From NCBI RefSeq assembly GCF_003984625.1, contig NZ_RWKH01000007.1, positions 1-64,000 of the forward strand: a stretch of 64,000 bases of DNA. The letters are read 5' to 3'. Positions 54,642-63,541 of this stretch are shown here, in pieces. Position 1 is the first letter of the stretch, and every line of letters starts with the position of its first letter. The translations under genes were made by a program, and so were the position numbers. Under the pieces are notes generated by a model. The model was not told the origin of the DNA. It searched no databases and was given only the letters and a program-made list of their open reading frames with translations. The stretch comes from Variovorax sp. DXTD-1. Lineage in GTDB: Bacteria > Pseudomonadota > Gammaproteobacteria > Burkholderiales > Burkholderiaceae_C.

Positions 54642-55313
54642 ATGCCCGACGCACAAAGCCTCCTTCAGCTCATCTGGCTAGCATCCCCGGCCCTCCCCGT
54701 GGGCGGCTTTTCCTATTCAGAAGGCGTCGAAGCAGCCGTCGAATGGGCCGGCATCGATTCGGAATCAAAAGCCATCGAGTGGCTCTCCGACCAGCTGTAC
54801 CTGAGCTTCGCACGCGCCGACCTCGCGCTGGTAGCGCAAGCCATTCCTGCGTGGCGCGCGGACGATGCCCCGCGCATCCACGAACTCAACCGCTGGGTGG
54901 TGACAACGCGCGAATCGGCCGAGTTCTTCCTGCAGACCGAACAGATGGGCCGCTCGTTCGTCGAATGGCTCAAGCTGCACCACGCAGACACAGCCGAGGT
55001 CTTCGCAGACCTGCCCGCGACCTACCCCATCGCCTTTGCCTTTGCCGCAAGCCGCACCGGTGCCTCGGTGCACGACGGCTGCCTTGCCTTCGCCTTCGGC
55101 TGGGCCGAGAACATGGTGGCCGCGGCAGTCAAGGCCGTGCCGCTCGGCCAGAGCGCGGGCCAGCGCATTCTTGCCCGGCTCGCAAATGAAATTCCCTCCG
55201 CCGTCGAGCGCGCCATGCAGCTCGATGACCACGAGCGCCAGGCCTTTGCACCCCTCTTGGCCGTGTTGTCGGCACGCCATGAAACACAATACTCGCGCCT
55301 CTTCAGAAGCTGA
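54642..55313 (+). CDS. ureF: Urease accessory protein UreF
   Basis: Part of the UreD-UreF-UreG complex that loads nickel into urease. The 223-residue, mostly helical product has the family blocks [21 protein letters not shown] near the start and [27 protein letters not shown]. The ATG at 54642 fits the family start; the open frame upstream is translated palindrome sequence and is not part of the protein. Confidence 0.95.
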   Translation: MPDAQSLLQLIWLASPALPVGGFSYSEGVEAAVEWAGIDSESKAIEWLSDQLYLSFARADLALVAQAIPAWRADDAPRIHELNRWVVTTRESAEFFLQTEQMGRSFVEWLKLHHADTAEVFADLPATYPIAFAFAASRTGASVHDGCLAFAFGWAENMVAAAVKAVPLGQSAGQRILARLANEIPSAVERAMQLDDHERQAFAPLLAVLSARHETQYSRLFRS

Positions 55314-55331
55314 CCGAAACGGACCTTTGCC

Positions 55332-55982
55332 ATGACCTCCGCCCTGCACCACATTCCCCATCGCACCAAGAAACTTCCGCCGCTGCGCGTGGGCATCGGC
55401 GGTCCGGTCGGCTCGGGCAAGACCACCCTGCTCGAAATGCTCTGCAAGGCGATGCGCGACAAGTACGACCTTGTTGCCATCACCAACGACATCTACACCA
55501 AGGAAGACCAGCGCCTGCTTACCGTGGCCGGCGCCTTGCCCGCCGAGCGCATCATGGGCGTGGAAACCGGCGGCTGCCCGCACACCGCCATCCGCGAAGA
55601 CGCGTCGATCAACCTAGAGGCCATCGACCGCATGCTCGAGGACTTTCCCGATGCCGACGTGGTGTTCGTCGAATCGGGCGGGGACAACCTTGCAGCCACC
55701 TTCAGCCCAGAACTGTCGGACCTGACCATCTACGTGATCGACGTGGCGGCCGGCGAGAAGATTCCGCGCAAGGGCGGCCCCGGCATCACCAAGAGCGATT
55801 TGTTCGTCATCAACAAGACCGATCTCGCGCCGTACGTGGGCGCGAACCTCGACGTGATGGAGCAGGACACGCAGCGCATGCGCCGCCAGCGGCCGTACGT
55901 GATGACCAACCTCAAGACCCATACCGGCGTGGCCGAGGTGGTCGCCTTCATCGAGAAGCGCGGCATGCTCACCGCCGACTGA
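55332..55982 (+). CDS. ureG: Urease accessory GTPase UreG
   Basis: GTPase that drives nickel insertion into urease. The 216-residue product has the P-loop [11 protein letters not shown] (about 23-33), the nickel-binding region [10 protein letters not shown] (as [10 protein letters not shown]), [17 protein letters not shown] and the base-specificity motif [10 protein letters not shown]. It starts 18 bases after ureF and ends the visible operon. Confidence 0.98.
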   Translation: MTSALHHIPHRTKKLPPLRVGIGGPVGSGKTTLLEMLCKAMRDKYDLVAITNDIYTKEDQRLLTVAGALPAERIMGVETGGCPHTAIREDASINLEAIDRMLEDFPDADVVFVESGGDNLAATFSPELSDLTIYVIDVAAGEKIPRKGGPGITKSDLFVINKTDLAPYVGANLDVMEQDTQRMRRQRPYVMTNLKTHTGVAEVVAFIEKRGMLTAD

Positions 55983-56145
55983 CCTCCGCGCGTCGTTGGT
56001 AGCCGTGCCGCCCTTGCGTCGGCATCGGATGACACGCGCATGCGCTCAACTTCCTCATGGCGCCGGCTTTCGGCCGCCTACGGTGGTGCCTTCGAATTTC
56101 GAACCACGCGACCCCCGCGAACGAACAATGGAGAGCAACCAAGCC

Positions 56146-56646
56146 ATGACCACTACCGACGAACACGCCAAGCTCTGGGACCTGATCAAGGACACCCGCT
56201 ACGGCATGCTGACCCATCGCCACGCCGACGGCCAGCTGCACAGCCATCCGCTCACCACGCAGAGCAAGAACATCGAAGAAGGCTCGACGCTCTACTTCTT
56301 CGTGCCCAGGAATGGCGACATTGCGCGCCATGTGGAAAGCGACCCCAGCGTGAACATTGCCTACGCCAACACCGACGCCGACAGCTACGTGTCCGTGACC
56401 GGCCGCGCCACGCTGCGGGAAGACCAGGCCAAGAAGGAAGCTCTTTTCAACCCGGCGGCCAAGGCCTGGTTTCCCGGCGGCGCGACCGACCCGAACCTGG
56501 CGCTGCTCGCAGTCGAGATCATCGGCGCCGAATACTGGGACGTGAAGGAAAGCAAGATGGTGCAGTTGCTGAAGATGGCCAAGGCGGCCATCACCGGCAA
56601 TCAGCCGCCGTCGCTGGGCGAACACAAGAAGCTCGACCTCGGCTGA
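56146..56646 (+). CDS. General-stress-protein-26-like flavin-binding protein
   Basis: Split-barrel protein of the pyridoxamine-5'-phosphate-oxidase superfamily, 166 residues; such Gsp26 proteins bind FMN or FAD. Marks are LWDLIKDTRYGMLTHRHADG, SHPLTTQSKNIEEGSTLYFF and YVSVTGRATL. The ATG at 56146 is favoured by GGAGAG 10 bases upstream; the ATG at 56128 would add six residues. The reaction, if any, is unknown. Confidence 0.88.
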   Translation: MTTTDEHAKLWDLIKDTRYGMLTHRHADGQLHSHPLTTQSKNIEEGSTLYFFVPRNGDIARHVESDPSVNIAYANTDADSYVSVTGRATLREDQAKKEALFNPAAKAWFPGGATDPNLALLAVEIIGAEYWDVKESKMVQLLKMAKAAITGNQPPSLGEHKKLDLG

Positions 56647-56784
56647 GAGCGCGCGAAGGAGCATCGCTGTTCCGTCGCTTGCGATTAGAGGCTGCCGCCC
56701 AGCTCCCTGGCTTGTAGGCCCGCTTGCCGGGTACTAGACTGGACTGTGAAGGCACCCGCAGTGCCGGGGGCCAAGGAGCAGGCC

Positions 56785-57231
56785 ATGTACAAGCGCATCC
56801 TCGTCGCAACCGATGGCTCTTCACTCTCCGACAAAGCGGTCGACGCCGCCATCGACCTGGCCTTGCTGGCGCGGGCCGAACTGGTGAGCGTGACCGTCAC
56901 CCACCTGCTGCCCTATGGCTACTTCGAAGGCTCGATGGTGATGAACCAGCGCGAAATCGAGGCCTCGCAGGAACAGGTGGACAACGACGCCCAGCGCCTG
57001 GTCGATACGGTGCGGACCACTGCGGCAGCCAAGGGCGTGCGCAGCGCGCAAGCCATCGTGATCAAGTCCAACCAGGTGGCCGAGGCCATCATCTCGACGG
57101 CCAAGAACCAGCAATGCGACCTGATCGTGATGGCCTCGCATGGCCGGCGCAGCCTTGCGCGCCTGCTGATGGGCAGCGAAACTCTGCATGTGCTGACGCA
57201 TTCGCACATTCCGGTGCTTGTGCTGCGTTAG
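56785..57231 (+). CDS. Universal stress protein (UspA family)
   Basis: Cytoplasmic stress protein of 148 residues. It starts MYKRILVATDGSSLSDKAV and has the C-terminal nucleotide-binding pattern ASHGRRSLARLLMGSET followed by HSHIPVLVLR, suggesting an ATP-binding type. AAGGAG lies 6 bases before the ATG. It stands alone between the Gsp26-like gene and the GlsB-like gene. Confidence 0.94.
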   Translation: MYKRILVATDGSSLSDKAVDAAIDLALLARAELVSVTVTHLLPYGYFEGSMVMNQREIEASQEQVDNDAQRLVDTVRTTAAAKGVRSAQAIVIKSNQVAEAIISTAKNQQCDLIVMASHGRRSLARLLMGSETLHVLTHSHIPVLVLR

Positions 57232-57360
57232 AGGCGATTGCGATTTTTCGGCAACAAAGCACAAGTTCACAGTTCGACTTGATCGTTTCCGGGCCATTGC
57301 CTGCACCGCTGCTACCCTTGCCGCTCCAAGGCCAATCGTGGTCGATCAAGGGAGTAGGTA

Positions 57361-57606
57361 ATGAGTCTTTTGTGGTTTCTGGTTGTGGGCCTGGTCGCCG
57401 GCTGGCTGGCCGGCATTCTGGTCAAGGGTGGTGGCTTCGGCTTGGTGGGCGATCTCATCGTGGGTGTGATCGGTGCTTTTCTCGGGGGCTTTTTGTTCAG
57501 CACGTTCGGCGTGTCGATGGGTGGCGGCCTTGTCGGCAGCCTGATCGTTGCCACTGTCGGTGCGGTGGTGCTCCTGTTCATCGTTCGCCTGATCAAGCGC
57601 GCATAG
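57361..57606 (+). CDS. GlsB/YeaQ/YmgE-family small membrane protein
   Basis: An 81-residue, glycine-rich membrane protein with three hydrophobic helices (about 3-20, 27-48, 55-76), including GLVAGWLAGILVKGGGFG and GDLIVGVIGAFLGGFL. The family is often called transglycosylase-associated, though no catalytic role is shown; members are stress-induced. A good AGGGAG site precedes the ATG. Confidence 0.92.
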   Translation: MSLLWFLVVGLVAGWLAGILVKGGGFGLVGDLIVGVIGAFLGGFLFSTFGVSMGGGLVGSLIVATVGAVVLLFIVRLIKRA

Positions 57607-57615
57607 CGTTTTCTA

Positions 57616-59622
57616 TTGAAATCAAAAATCCCACGCGTTGCCGCCTGGACCCTGCTTCTCCTGCTGGGCCTGGCGGCCATCGGCATCGCACTTGTCCTGA
57701 GCCTTGACTGGAATCGTGCGCGGCCTTGGATCAACCAACGCGTGAGCGAAGCGACCGGGCGCCCGTTTGCCATCCGCGGCGACCTGGTCTTGCAGTGGAA
57801 CAACCCCGAGACTGAAACAGGCTGGCGCCGCTGGGTGCCCTGGCCGAGGTTGAGCGCGCACGACATCACCCTGGGCAATGCGGACTGGAGCAAGACCGGC
57901 CCGCACCTGGCAGAAATCAAGCAGCTGACGTTTTCGCTGAACCCGCTGCCGCTGCTCGACCACACGATCCGCATTCCCACGCTGGAACTCGCGGGCCCCG
58001 TTCTTTCGCTCGAACGCACCGCGGACGGCAAGAACAACTGGACACTGGCCACCGACAACACGGCGCCATCGGCCTGGAAGCTCGACCTGCAGCGGTTGGT
58101 GCTGAACCACGGCACGGTGAAGCTTGTCGATGCACAGGCAAAGCTCAATCTCAAGATCGACGTCGAGAGCCTGCCGCGCGAAACCGCTGAGGGCTACGGC
58201 ATCGGCTGGAAACTCGGTGGCACGTTTCGCCAGGCACCGCTGCACGGCAGCGGCCGGGCTGGCGCGGTGCTTTCGCTGCAGCAGGACAAGAAGCCCTACC
58301 CGCTGCAGGCAGGCGTGCAGATCGGCACCACGCGCATCGACATCGCAGGCACTTTGACCAAGCCCGATGCGCTCGCCGCGCTGGACCTGCGGCTGAAGCT
58401 TTCGGGCGCGAGCATGGCGCACCTGTACCCGATCACCGGCATCACCCTGCCCAACACGCCGCCGTTCAGTACCGAAGGCCACTTGGTCGGCAAGCTCGAC
58501 AAGGCCGGTGGGCGCTGGCTGTACGAACATTTCAAGGGCAGCGTGGGCGAAAGCGACATTGGCGGCACGCTCGAATACATCTCGCAGCACCCGCGGCCAT
58601 TGCTGCGCGGGCAGGTGCAATCCAACCAGTTGCGGCTGGAAGACCTGGCACCATTGATCGGCGCGGATTCCAATGCCAGCAAGGCCAAGCGTGGCGCCGC
58701 CGCCGTTCAGCCGACGGACAAGGTGCTGCCGGTGGAAAAGTTCGATACGGCAAGCTGGGGCAGCATCGACGCCGACGTGAAATTCGCCGGCCGCAAGATC
58801 ATCCACGTCAAGGACCTGCCCATCGACAGCCTGGTGGCGGATTTGCATCTGAAGGACAGCGTGCTGTCGCTCACGCCGCTGAGCTTTGGCGTGGCTGGCG
58901 GCACCCTGGCCGCCACCATCAAGCTCGACGGCAGGCAAAACCCGATTCGCGCGGACCTGCGGGTTTCTGCGCGCCGCCTGAAGATCAAGGAGCTTTTTCC
59001 AACGCTGAACACCATGCAGGCCAGCCTGGGCGAAGTCGGCGGCGATGCGGCCTTGTCCGCGGTCGGCAACTCGGTCGCGAGCTTGCTGGGCACGTCGAGC
59101 GGAGAAGTGAAAGCACTGGTCAGCAAGGGCACCATGAGCAAGTTCCTGCTCGAAGCCATGGGCCTGAACATCGGCAACGTGGTGGCAACCCAGATCTTCG
59201 GCGACAAGCAGGTTCAGCTGAACTGCCTGGCAAGCGACTTCAAGGTGACGCAGGGCGTGATGCAAACGCGCTCGTTTGTGCTGGACACCGACGAATCGAC
59301 CATCAACGTGACAGGGCAAATCAACTTGTCCAGCGAGCAGCTGGCACTGGAGATCCAGCCGCGGAACAAGGCGCTGCGCGTGCTTTCGCTGCGCTCGCCG
59401 CTTTACGTGAAAGGCACTTTCAAGAACCCCGATGTCGGCGTCGACAAGGGTGCGGTTGCGCTCAAACTGGGTGCCGCAATCGCCTTGGGCGCCGTAGCAC
59501 CTGTCGCGGCATTGCTGCCGCTGTTGAATGTGGGATCGGAGGAGTTTGCGGGGTGCGCGCCGCTCGAGGCCGCCGCAAGTGCAAAGCCGCAGGCGCCTTC
59601 GGCCAGGGGCCGCAAGCGCTGA
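57616..59622 (+). CDS. AsmA-family envelope protein
   Basis: Large inner-membrane-anchored periplasmic protein of 668 residues; AsmA-type proteins are thought to move phospholipids towards the outer membrane. One N-terminal membrane helix (about 8-30) is followed by long beta-rich repeats and the AsmA C-terminal region with GEVGGDAALSAVGNSVASLLG, QLNCLASDFKVTQGVMQTRSF and VTGQINLSSEQLALEI. Translation starts at TTG, 9 bases after the previous stop. Confidence 0.92.
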   Translation: MKSKIPRVAAWTLLLLLGLAAIGIALVLSLDWNRARPWINQRVSEATGRPFAIRGDLVLQWNNPETETGWRRWVPWPRLSAHDITLGNADWSKTGPHLAEIKQLTFSLNPLPLLDHTIRIPTLELAGPVLSLERTADGKNNWTLATDNTAPSAWKLDLQRLVLNHGTVKLVDAQAKLNLKIDVESLPRETAEGYGIGWKLGGTFRQAPLHGSGRAGAVLSLQQDKKPYPLQAGVQIGTTRIDIAGTLTKPDALAALDLRLKLSGASMAHLYPITGITLPNTPPFSTEGHLVGKLDKAGGRWLYEHFKGSVGESDIGGTLEYISQHPRPLLRGQVQSNQLRLEDLAPLIGADSNASKAKRGAAAVQPTDKVLPVEKFDTASWGSIDADVKFAGRKIIHVKDLPIDSLVADLHLKDSVLSLTPLSFGVAGGTLAATIKLDGRQNPIRADLRVSARRLKIKELFPTLNTMQASLGEVGGDAALSAVGNSVASLLGTSSGEVKALVSKGTMSKFLLEAMGLNIGNVVATQIFGDKQVQLNCLASDFKVTQGVMQTRSFVLDTDESTINVTGQINLSSEQLALEIQPRNKALRVLSLRSPLYVKGTFKNPDVGVDKGAVALKLGAAIALGAVAPVAALLPLLNVGSEEFAGCAPLEAAASAKPQAPSARGRKR

Positions 59623-59635
59623 CAGCGCATTGGTT

Positions 59636-59902
59636 TTATCTGATGGGAGTTCCGCTTGCGGCGGCTGACGCATGCGCTGCACGGCACGCCTCAGTTGCGC
59701 GATGCGATGCCAGTGCAAAACAACGCGTTTCTGCTTCGCGCGCGAGCGCTTCGAGAGAGCGGCGCTCCTGCGCCGCGTCGACCTGGGACTGCACGAGCCA
59801 TTTCATGAGCACTGCCATCACGATCAGCAGCCCGATGAGGACAGCGGTGAGTGTGCTTTGCCAGTTTCGCGTGCGAAGGACCGAAGATACCGAGTTGTTC
59901 AT
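59636..59902 (-). CDS. Small hypothetical single-pass membrane protein
   Basis: The 88-residue product has one membrane helix (about 15-36, LTAVLIGLLIVMAVLMKWLV) followed by a charged helical region (DAAQERRSLEALAREAETRCFAL). The ATG at 59902 is preferred to one 18 codons upstream because it gives a normal short N-tail. It is convergent with the AsmA gene. No family could be named. Confidence 0.6.
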   Translation of the reverse strand: MNNSVSSVLRTRNWQSTLTAVLIGLLIVMAVLMKWLVQSQVDAAQERRSLEALAREAETRCFALASHRATEACRAAHASAAASGTPIR

Positions 59903-60170
59903 TGTGTGGGTGCGCAAGCCGGCAACATCAGCAGTTGCCCATTTTTTGCTGGCCACGAAGATACGTGCTGTACCCGAATTGCTACAGGAATTGCTTCACG
60001 TTCCGCATCGGTTTACGTGGAGAAAACATAACTAGGGTACAACTCTGTCCAGTACGCCACACACCCAGCTGCGAAGTTCGCGCCGAGCGGAAATTCGGCA
60101 TTCGCATTCAGTCAAACTCGGGGGCTGTACCTTACTTTTTCCAACCGTTCTATTGAAAGGAACTCCTGTT

Positions 60171-60452
60171 TTGAACAAGACCGACCTCATTGCCGCAATC
60201 GCAGAAGACACCAACCTCAGCAAGGCCGACGCAGGCCGCGCATTCGACTCGGCGCTCGAGCATCTGTCGCGCGCCCTGGTGCGTGGAGAAACCGTTCAGC
60301 TGATCGGCTTCGGAACCTTTACCGTGGCCAGCCGCGCCGAGCGCCAGGGCCGCAATCCGTCGACCGGCGAAGCGATCACCATCAAGGCCAGCAAGAGCCC
60401 CAAGTTCGCCGCCGGCAAGGCGTTGAAGGACGCGATCAACCAGGTGGGCTGA
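60171..60452 (+). CDS. HU-family nucleoid protein
   Basis: DNA-bending histone-like protein of 93 residues. It has MNKTDLIAAIAEDTNLSKADA, LIGFGTFTVASRAERQGRNPSTGE (the DNA-binding arm) and the C-terminal KFAAGKALKDAIN. Start is a TTG at 60171, matching the family start. The 268 bases upstream, shared with the small membrane-protein gene, hold no other gene. A GGGGC-ATCA-GCCCC hairpin follows the stop but has no T tract. Confidence 0.96.
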   Translation: MNKTDLIAAIAEDTNLSKADAGRAFDSALEHLSRALVRGETVQLIGFGTFTVASRAERQGRNPSTGEAITIKASKSPKFAAGKALKDAINQVG

Positions 60453-60559
60453 TCCATCGGGGCATCAGCCCCAATGCAAAGTGGGCGATCGTCGGTTCGA
60501 ACGCGTTCGGGCCGGCGTGCCAACATGCAGCGCACCGCTGTACAAAGCCCGGCGCCGGG

Positions 60560-61198
60560 TCAACCGTCGCCTTCGGGCAGAAACCTGAAATACGCGCGTG
60601 CAGGCTGCTTCTCGGGCAAGACGTAGACCACGCCGCGCGCACTGCCGAACACCGGCTTCACATAGGTGTCGTAGAACGCCGCGGGCACATTGATGCAGCC
60701 GTAGGAGATGCGGTGATCTTCCGCATTTGCCGACGCCAGCCGCTCCAGGCGCCGCTCTGACTTGTTGCTCGTTCGAACGCGATGCATGGACACGGCCGCG
60801 CCGTAGTCCACCCAAACAATATCTTCGCCTTGCAGGTTGATGCCGGGCTCTGAGACAAAGCGGCCGGCGGGCGTGGTGCGTTCATCAGGGCGTATGTCGG
60901 AAAGCTTTCGCTCGCCGATGCCGGGCACCGACTCGTCTCCTTGCGCAAGCCCCAGCAGCACGGGCGATGCGCCTTGCAGGGTTCCGTCGGCGCCAAAAAT
61001 AAAAACGCGCGCCTTCTTCTTGTCGACGATGGCGAAAGGAAGGCCTTGGTTGTCTTGCGTGCTGGTCGCTGCCTGCGCCAGCTGCCGCACTTCAACCGAT
61101 GCTTCGATGCTTGCGAAGGTCTCGGCAGCACCAGCTGCCGTATGAATGAAGGTGGCCCCGCATGCGAGTGCAAGGGATAGGAGCAGGGAGTTCTTCAT
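60560..61198 (-). CDS. L,D-transpeptidase-fold (YkuD-like) protein
   Basis: Secreted protein of 212 residues with a signal peptide (MKNSLLLSLALACGATF, cleavage near AGA). The catalytic pattern is visible: His139 in SMHRV and His162, Ser165, Gly167 and Cys168 in HRISYGCINV. Such enzymes form 3-3 crosslinks in peptidoglycan or attach proteins to it. The N-terminal third is not recognisable. The ATG at 61198 gives the signal peptide directly. Confidence 0.85.
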   Translation of the reverse strand: MKNSLLLSLALACGATFIHTAAGAAETFASIEASVEVRQLAQAATSTQDNQGLPFAIVDKKKARVFIFGADGTLQGASPVLLGLAQGDESVPGIGERKLSDIRPDERTTPAGRFVSEPGINLQGEDIVWVDYGAAVSMHRVRTSNKSERRLERLASANAEDHRISYGCINVPAAFYDTYVKPVFGSARGVVYVLPEKQPARAYFRFLPEGDG

Positions 61199-61291
61199 GA
61201 GCAGCAGAAAAACATGGCACGAGAGCCCGGCTCGAAGCGCGGCCGCCAATCAGGATTGGCGGCCGCGTTCAGGCGCCGGTGGGGCCGTCGA

Positions 61292-61651
61292 TCAGCCGCG
61301 GTCTGCGCGGGCGCGGCGCACCGGCGGTGCGGGCGCCGGCTCAGGTGCGGGCATTGGCGCAGCAACGGGTGCCGGTGCCGGCGCCGCCACCATGCGCACT
61401 GGTTCGGGCGCCGGTGCCGGGGCAACCACGCGCACAGGTGCGGCGGGCATGGCGGCTTGCAGCGTGGTGCCGGTTTCGCCCATGGGGCCGCCGGTCTGGT
61501 TTTGTTGTCCGGCCGGCATGTACATGTTGCCCGAGATGGCGGGCATGTCGGTCTTTGGCGCTTGTGCAATGCCTTGCGCCATTGCCGGCGCAATTGCAAA
61601 GGCCATGGCGGTGGTCACCAGAACGTGAGCCATCGAGTGCTGAATCTTCAT
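61292..61651 (-). CDS. Secreted Pro/Ala-rich protein, function unknown
   Basis: A 119-residue product with a signal peptide (MKIQHSMAHVLVTTAMAFAIAPAMA) and a low-complexity C-terminal half of Ala-Pro-Glu-Val repeats, ending in a basic RRARADRG. No fold is visible. A GGGAGATTACAA tract precedes the ATG. It is co-directional with the L,D-transpeptidase gene, 93 bases away. Confidence 0.65.
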   Translation of the reverse strand: MKIQHSMAHVLVTTAMAFAIAPAMAQGIAQAPKTDMPAISGNMYMPAGQQNQTGGPMGETGTTLQAAMPAAPVRVVAPAPAPEPVRMVAAPAPAPVAAPMPAPEPAPAPPVRRARADRG

Positions 61652-61823
61652 TTGTAATCTCCCTGAAGTCTTGATTGCGACTGGCAACCCGGGGGCGGAT
61701 GCCCAGCGCGAGCGCAGTCTGCAATCAAGAACGCAGGGAGCGGCGCGACGACGACAGCGCGCAGTCGACGATCCACTCAAGTCGTGAAATTTGACGCGCT
61801 TGCATGCGCTGATGCGATGCCAT

Positions 61824-62599
61824 TTACGCGCCGCGCCAGCCACCCCCAAGCGCTTTGTAAAGATTCACCATGTTCACAGCCTGCTTGAGTTGCATTTCGA
61901 TCAGCTGCTGTTGCTCGGCATAAAGCTCGCGCTGCGCGTCCTGGCTCGAAAAATAATCTTCCAGGCCGCCGCGGAACCGCGTACGCGAAATGCTCGCCAC
62001 CTTTTCGAGCGCCTGCACGCGGGCGTGCTGTGCCTCGAGTTGCGGGCGCATGTGGTCGTCGGCAATCAGCGCATTGGCGGTCTCGCGGAATGCGACTTGC
62101 GCCGCGTACTCGTAAGAGGCCATGGCGGCGGCCAGCCGCTCCTCGTTGCCGGTGATGTTGGCTGAGCGACGGCCCCAATCGAAGATGGGCAGCGACACGC
62201 CCAGCACGCCGGCCCAGCTCCTGTTGCCGCTGCTCAGCAGCGTCGACAAGTCTCCGCTGATGCCGCCCGCCAGCGCGGTGAGCGAAATGGTGGGCAACAT
62301 GGCTGCCTTGGCCGCACCCACGCCCGCGTTGGCGGCTTCCACCCGCGAATAGGCCGCCAGAAGATCCGGACGCCTTTGAAGCAGGCTCGACGGCAGGCCT
62401 GCCGCAACCGTTGCCGTCGAGCTCTGCGGCCAGGGCCGTGCGCTGCCCGTGTCGGGCGGCACCGGCTGGCCGACCAGCACGTTCAACCATTGCAGGTCTT
62501 GCGCAACGCGCATGCGGAACTCTTCTTGCCGCACCCTCGCGTTCTGCAGCAGCGACTGCGCGCGGTACACGTCGAGCTGCCGGTACGAGTGCCGCGCAA
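61824..62599 (-). pseudogene. RND-efflux outer-membrane factor (OprM/NodT type), C-terminal half only
   Basis: About 258 codons encode the second half of a TolC-like outer-membrane channel: RQLDVYRAQSLLQNARVR, LPSSLLQRRPDLLAAYSRVEAAN, LPIFDWGRRSANI and FRGGLEDYFSSQDAQRELY. Family members are usually about 470-500 residues; the signal peptide, lipobox and first repeat are missing. In-frame codons upstream of 62600 belong to a different, phage-like sequence read in another frame. The first start inside is a GTG at 62570, but such a product could not reach the outer membrane. Treated as a broken gene. Confidence 0.85.
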
Positions 62600-63145
62600 G
62601 TATTCGATCGACGGTGCACTGGTCGGGCGGGTGATCAGAAGGTCACGCACAGAATAGGGACGGCGCAGGGGGCCATAGACCTCGGAGTCGCGCTCTGCGG
62701 GGATGTGCAGGTCACCGGACGTAATCGCTGCGGCCTGCGGAAAGAACGACGGCAGCGACATGCGGACGCTCTTGGTGGTGCCGTTGCGCAAGGATTCGAG
62801 TGAGCTTTCCGCATCGGCGAGAACTGTGGCGCTCACGCGCTGCGGGGCACCAGAAGCATTGAGCCCGCCACGAAATTCAGCGCCTGCGACGACCTGCTCC
62901 ACATTCTGCAGGCGCGCAGAGAAGCCGCTCGTTACTTCCTTCGTATCGTCCGCAATTCGCTTGAGTTCGGCCTTGATGCCATCGGTATCAATCGTGCCGG
63001 CGGCAGCGAGACCGATGAGGGAGGGATCGAACTGCAGGCCAAAGGCCGCGATCTGGTGTCCGTTGGAGAAGTCGACGCCGAGGGCCATAGCTGCGCAGGC
63101 GATGACCCCGAGTGCGATTAGGAGGAAGGAACGAGATTTCGTCAT
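62600..63145 (-). pseudogene. HK97-type phage major capsid protein, 5' part only
   Basis: About 182 codons match the front part of a tailed-phage capsid protein: a coiled-coil delta domain (IKAELKRIADDTKEVTSGFS), AESSLESLRNGTTKSVRMS, then the typical AERDSEVYGPLRRPYSVRDLL and SIEY end of the N-arm. The body of the capsid fold is missing; after Tyr at 62600 the DNA becomes efflux-gene sequence, read out of frame. The first 50 residues are odd for a capsid, with a hydrophobic, signal-like stretch. Confidence 0.7.
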
Positions 63146-63541
63146 GAACGCTGACCCTTTGGGGCTGAAGTTGAAGCCTTGAGGATGCGCAGCGGCCGGG
63201 CATAACTCCATGCTGCTGGATGCCGTTCAATGACGTTGGGTGATGCTCACCAGGCCGCGCAGCGCTGCGAAAGAGTGGTCGCGTTTGACGCGGGGATGAA
63301 GTTGGACATGGTGTTAAGCCTTAACAAAATCGTTTGAAAAAATCAGGGAATCAAATGAATAAAAACTGCCCGGAAGCCCCGCCAGCACTGGGTTTTCGTC
63401 CGTTAACAGGCCGCCCATTTGTTGATTAACAAAAACATAGGGGGGAATTTTTTCTCTGCGTGAGGTAGTGCCCGGTTTCCGGAAGCAGGGTGTCTTTCAA
63501 CTTTTCCCCCACCCCTCCCCGGCAACGAGAAACGATCTCAT
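63146..63541. other. 396-base non-coding region, AT-richer, with two small palindromes
   Basis: I see no credible gene here. The part from about 63300 to 63460 is richer in A and T than its surroundings and holds GTTAAG-C-CTTAAC (63313-63325) and TTGTT-GATT-AACAA (63419-63432), which look like repressor operators. It separates the capsid fragment from the phage replication-like gene. The role is not known. Confidence 0.45.

Noticed and set aside
54347..54656. Short open frames on both strands within the ureE-ureF gap
   Set aside because: They are translations of the palindrome arms, nearly the same in both directions, and have no independent support.
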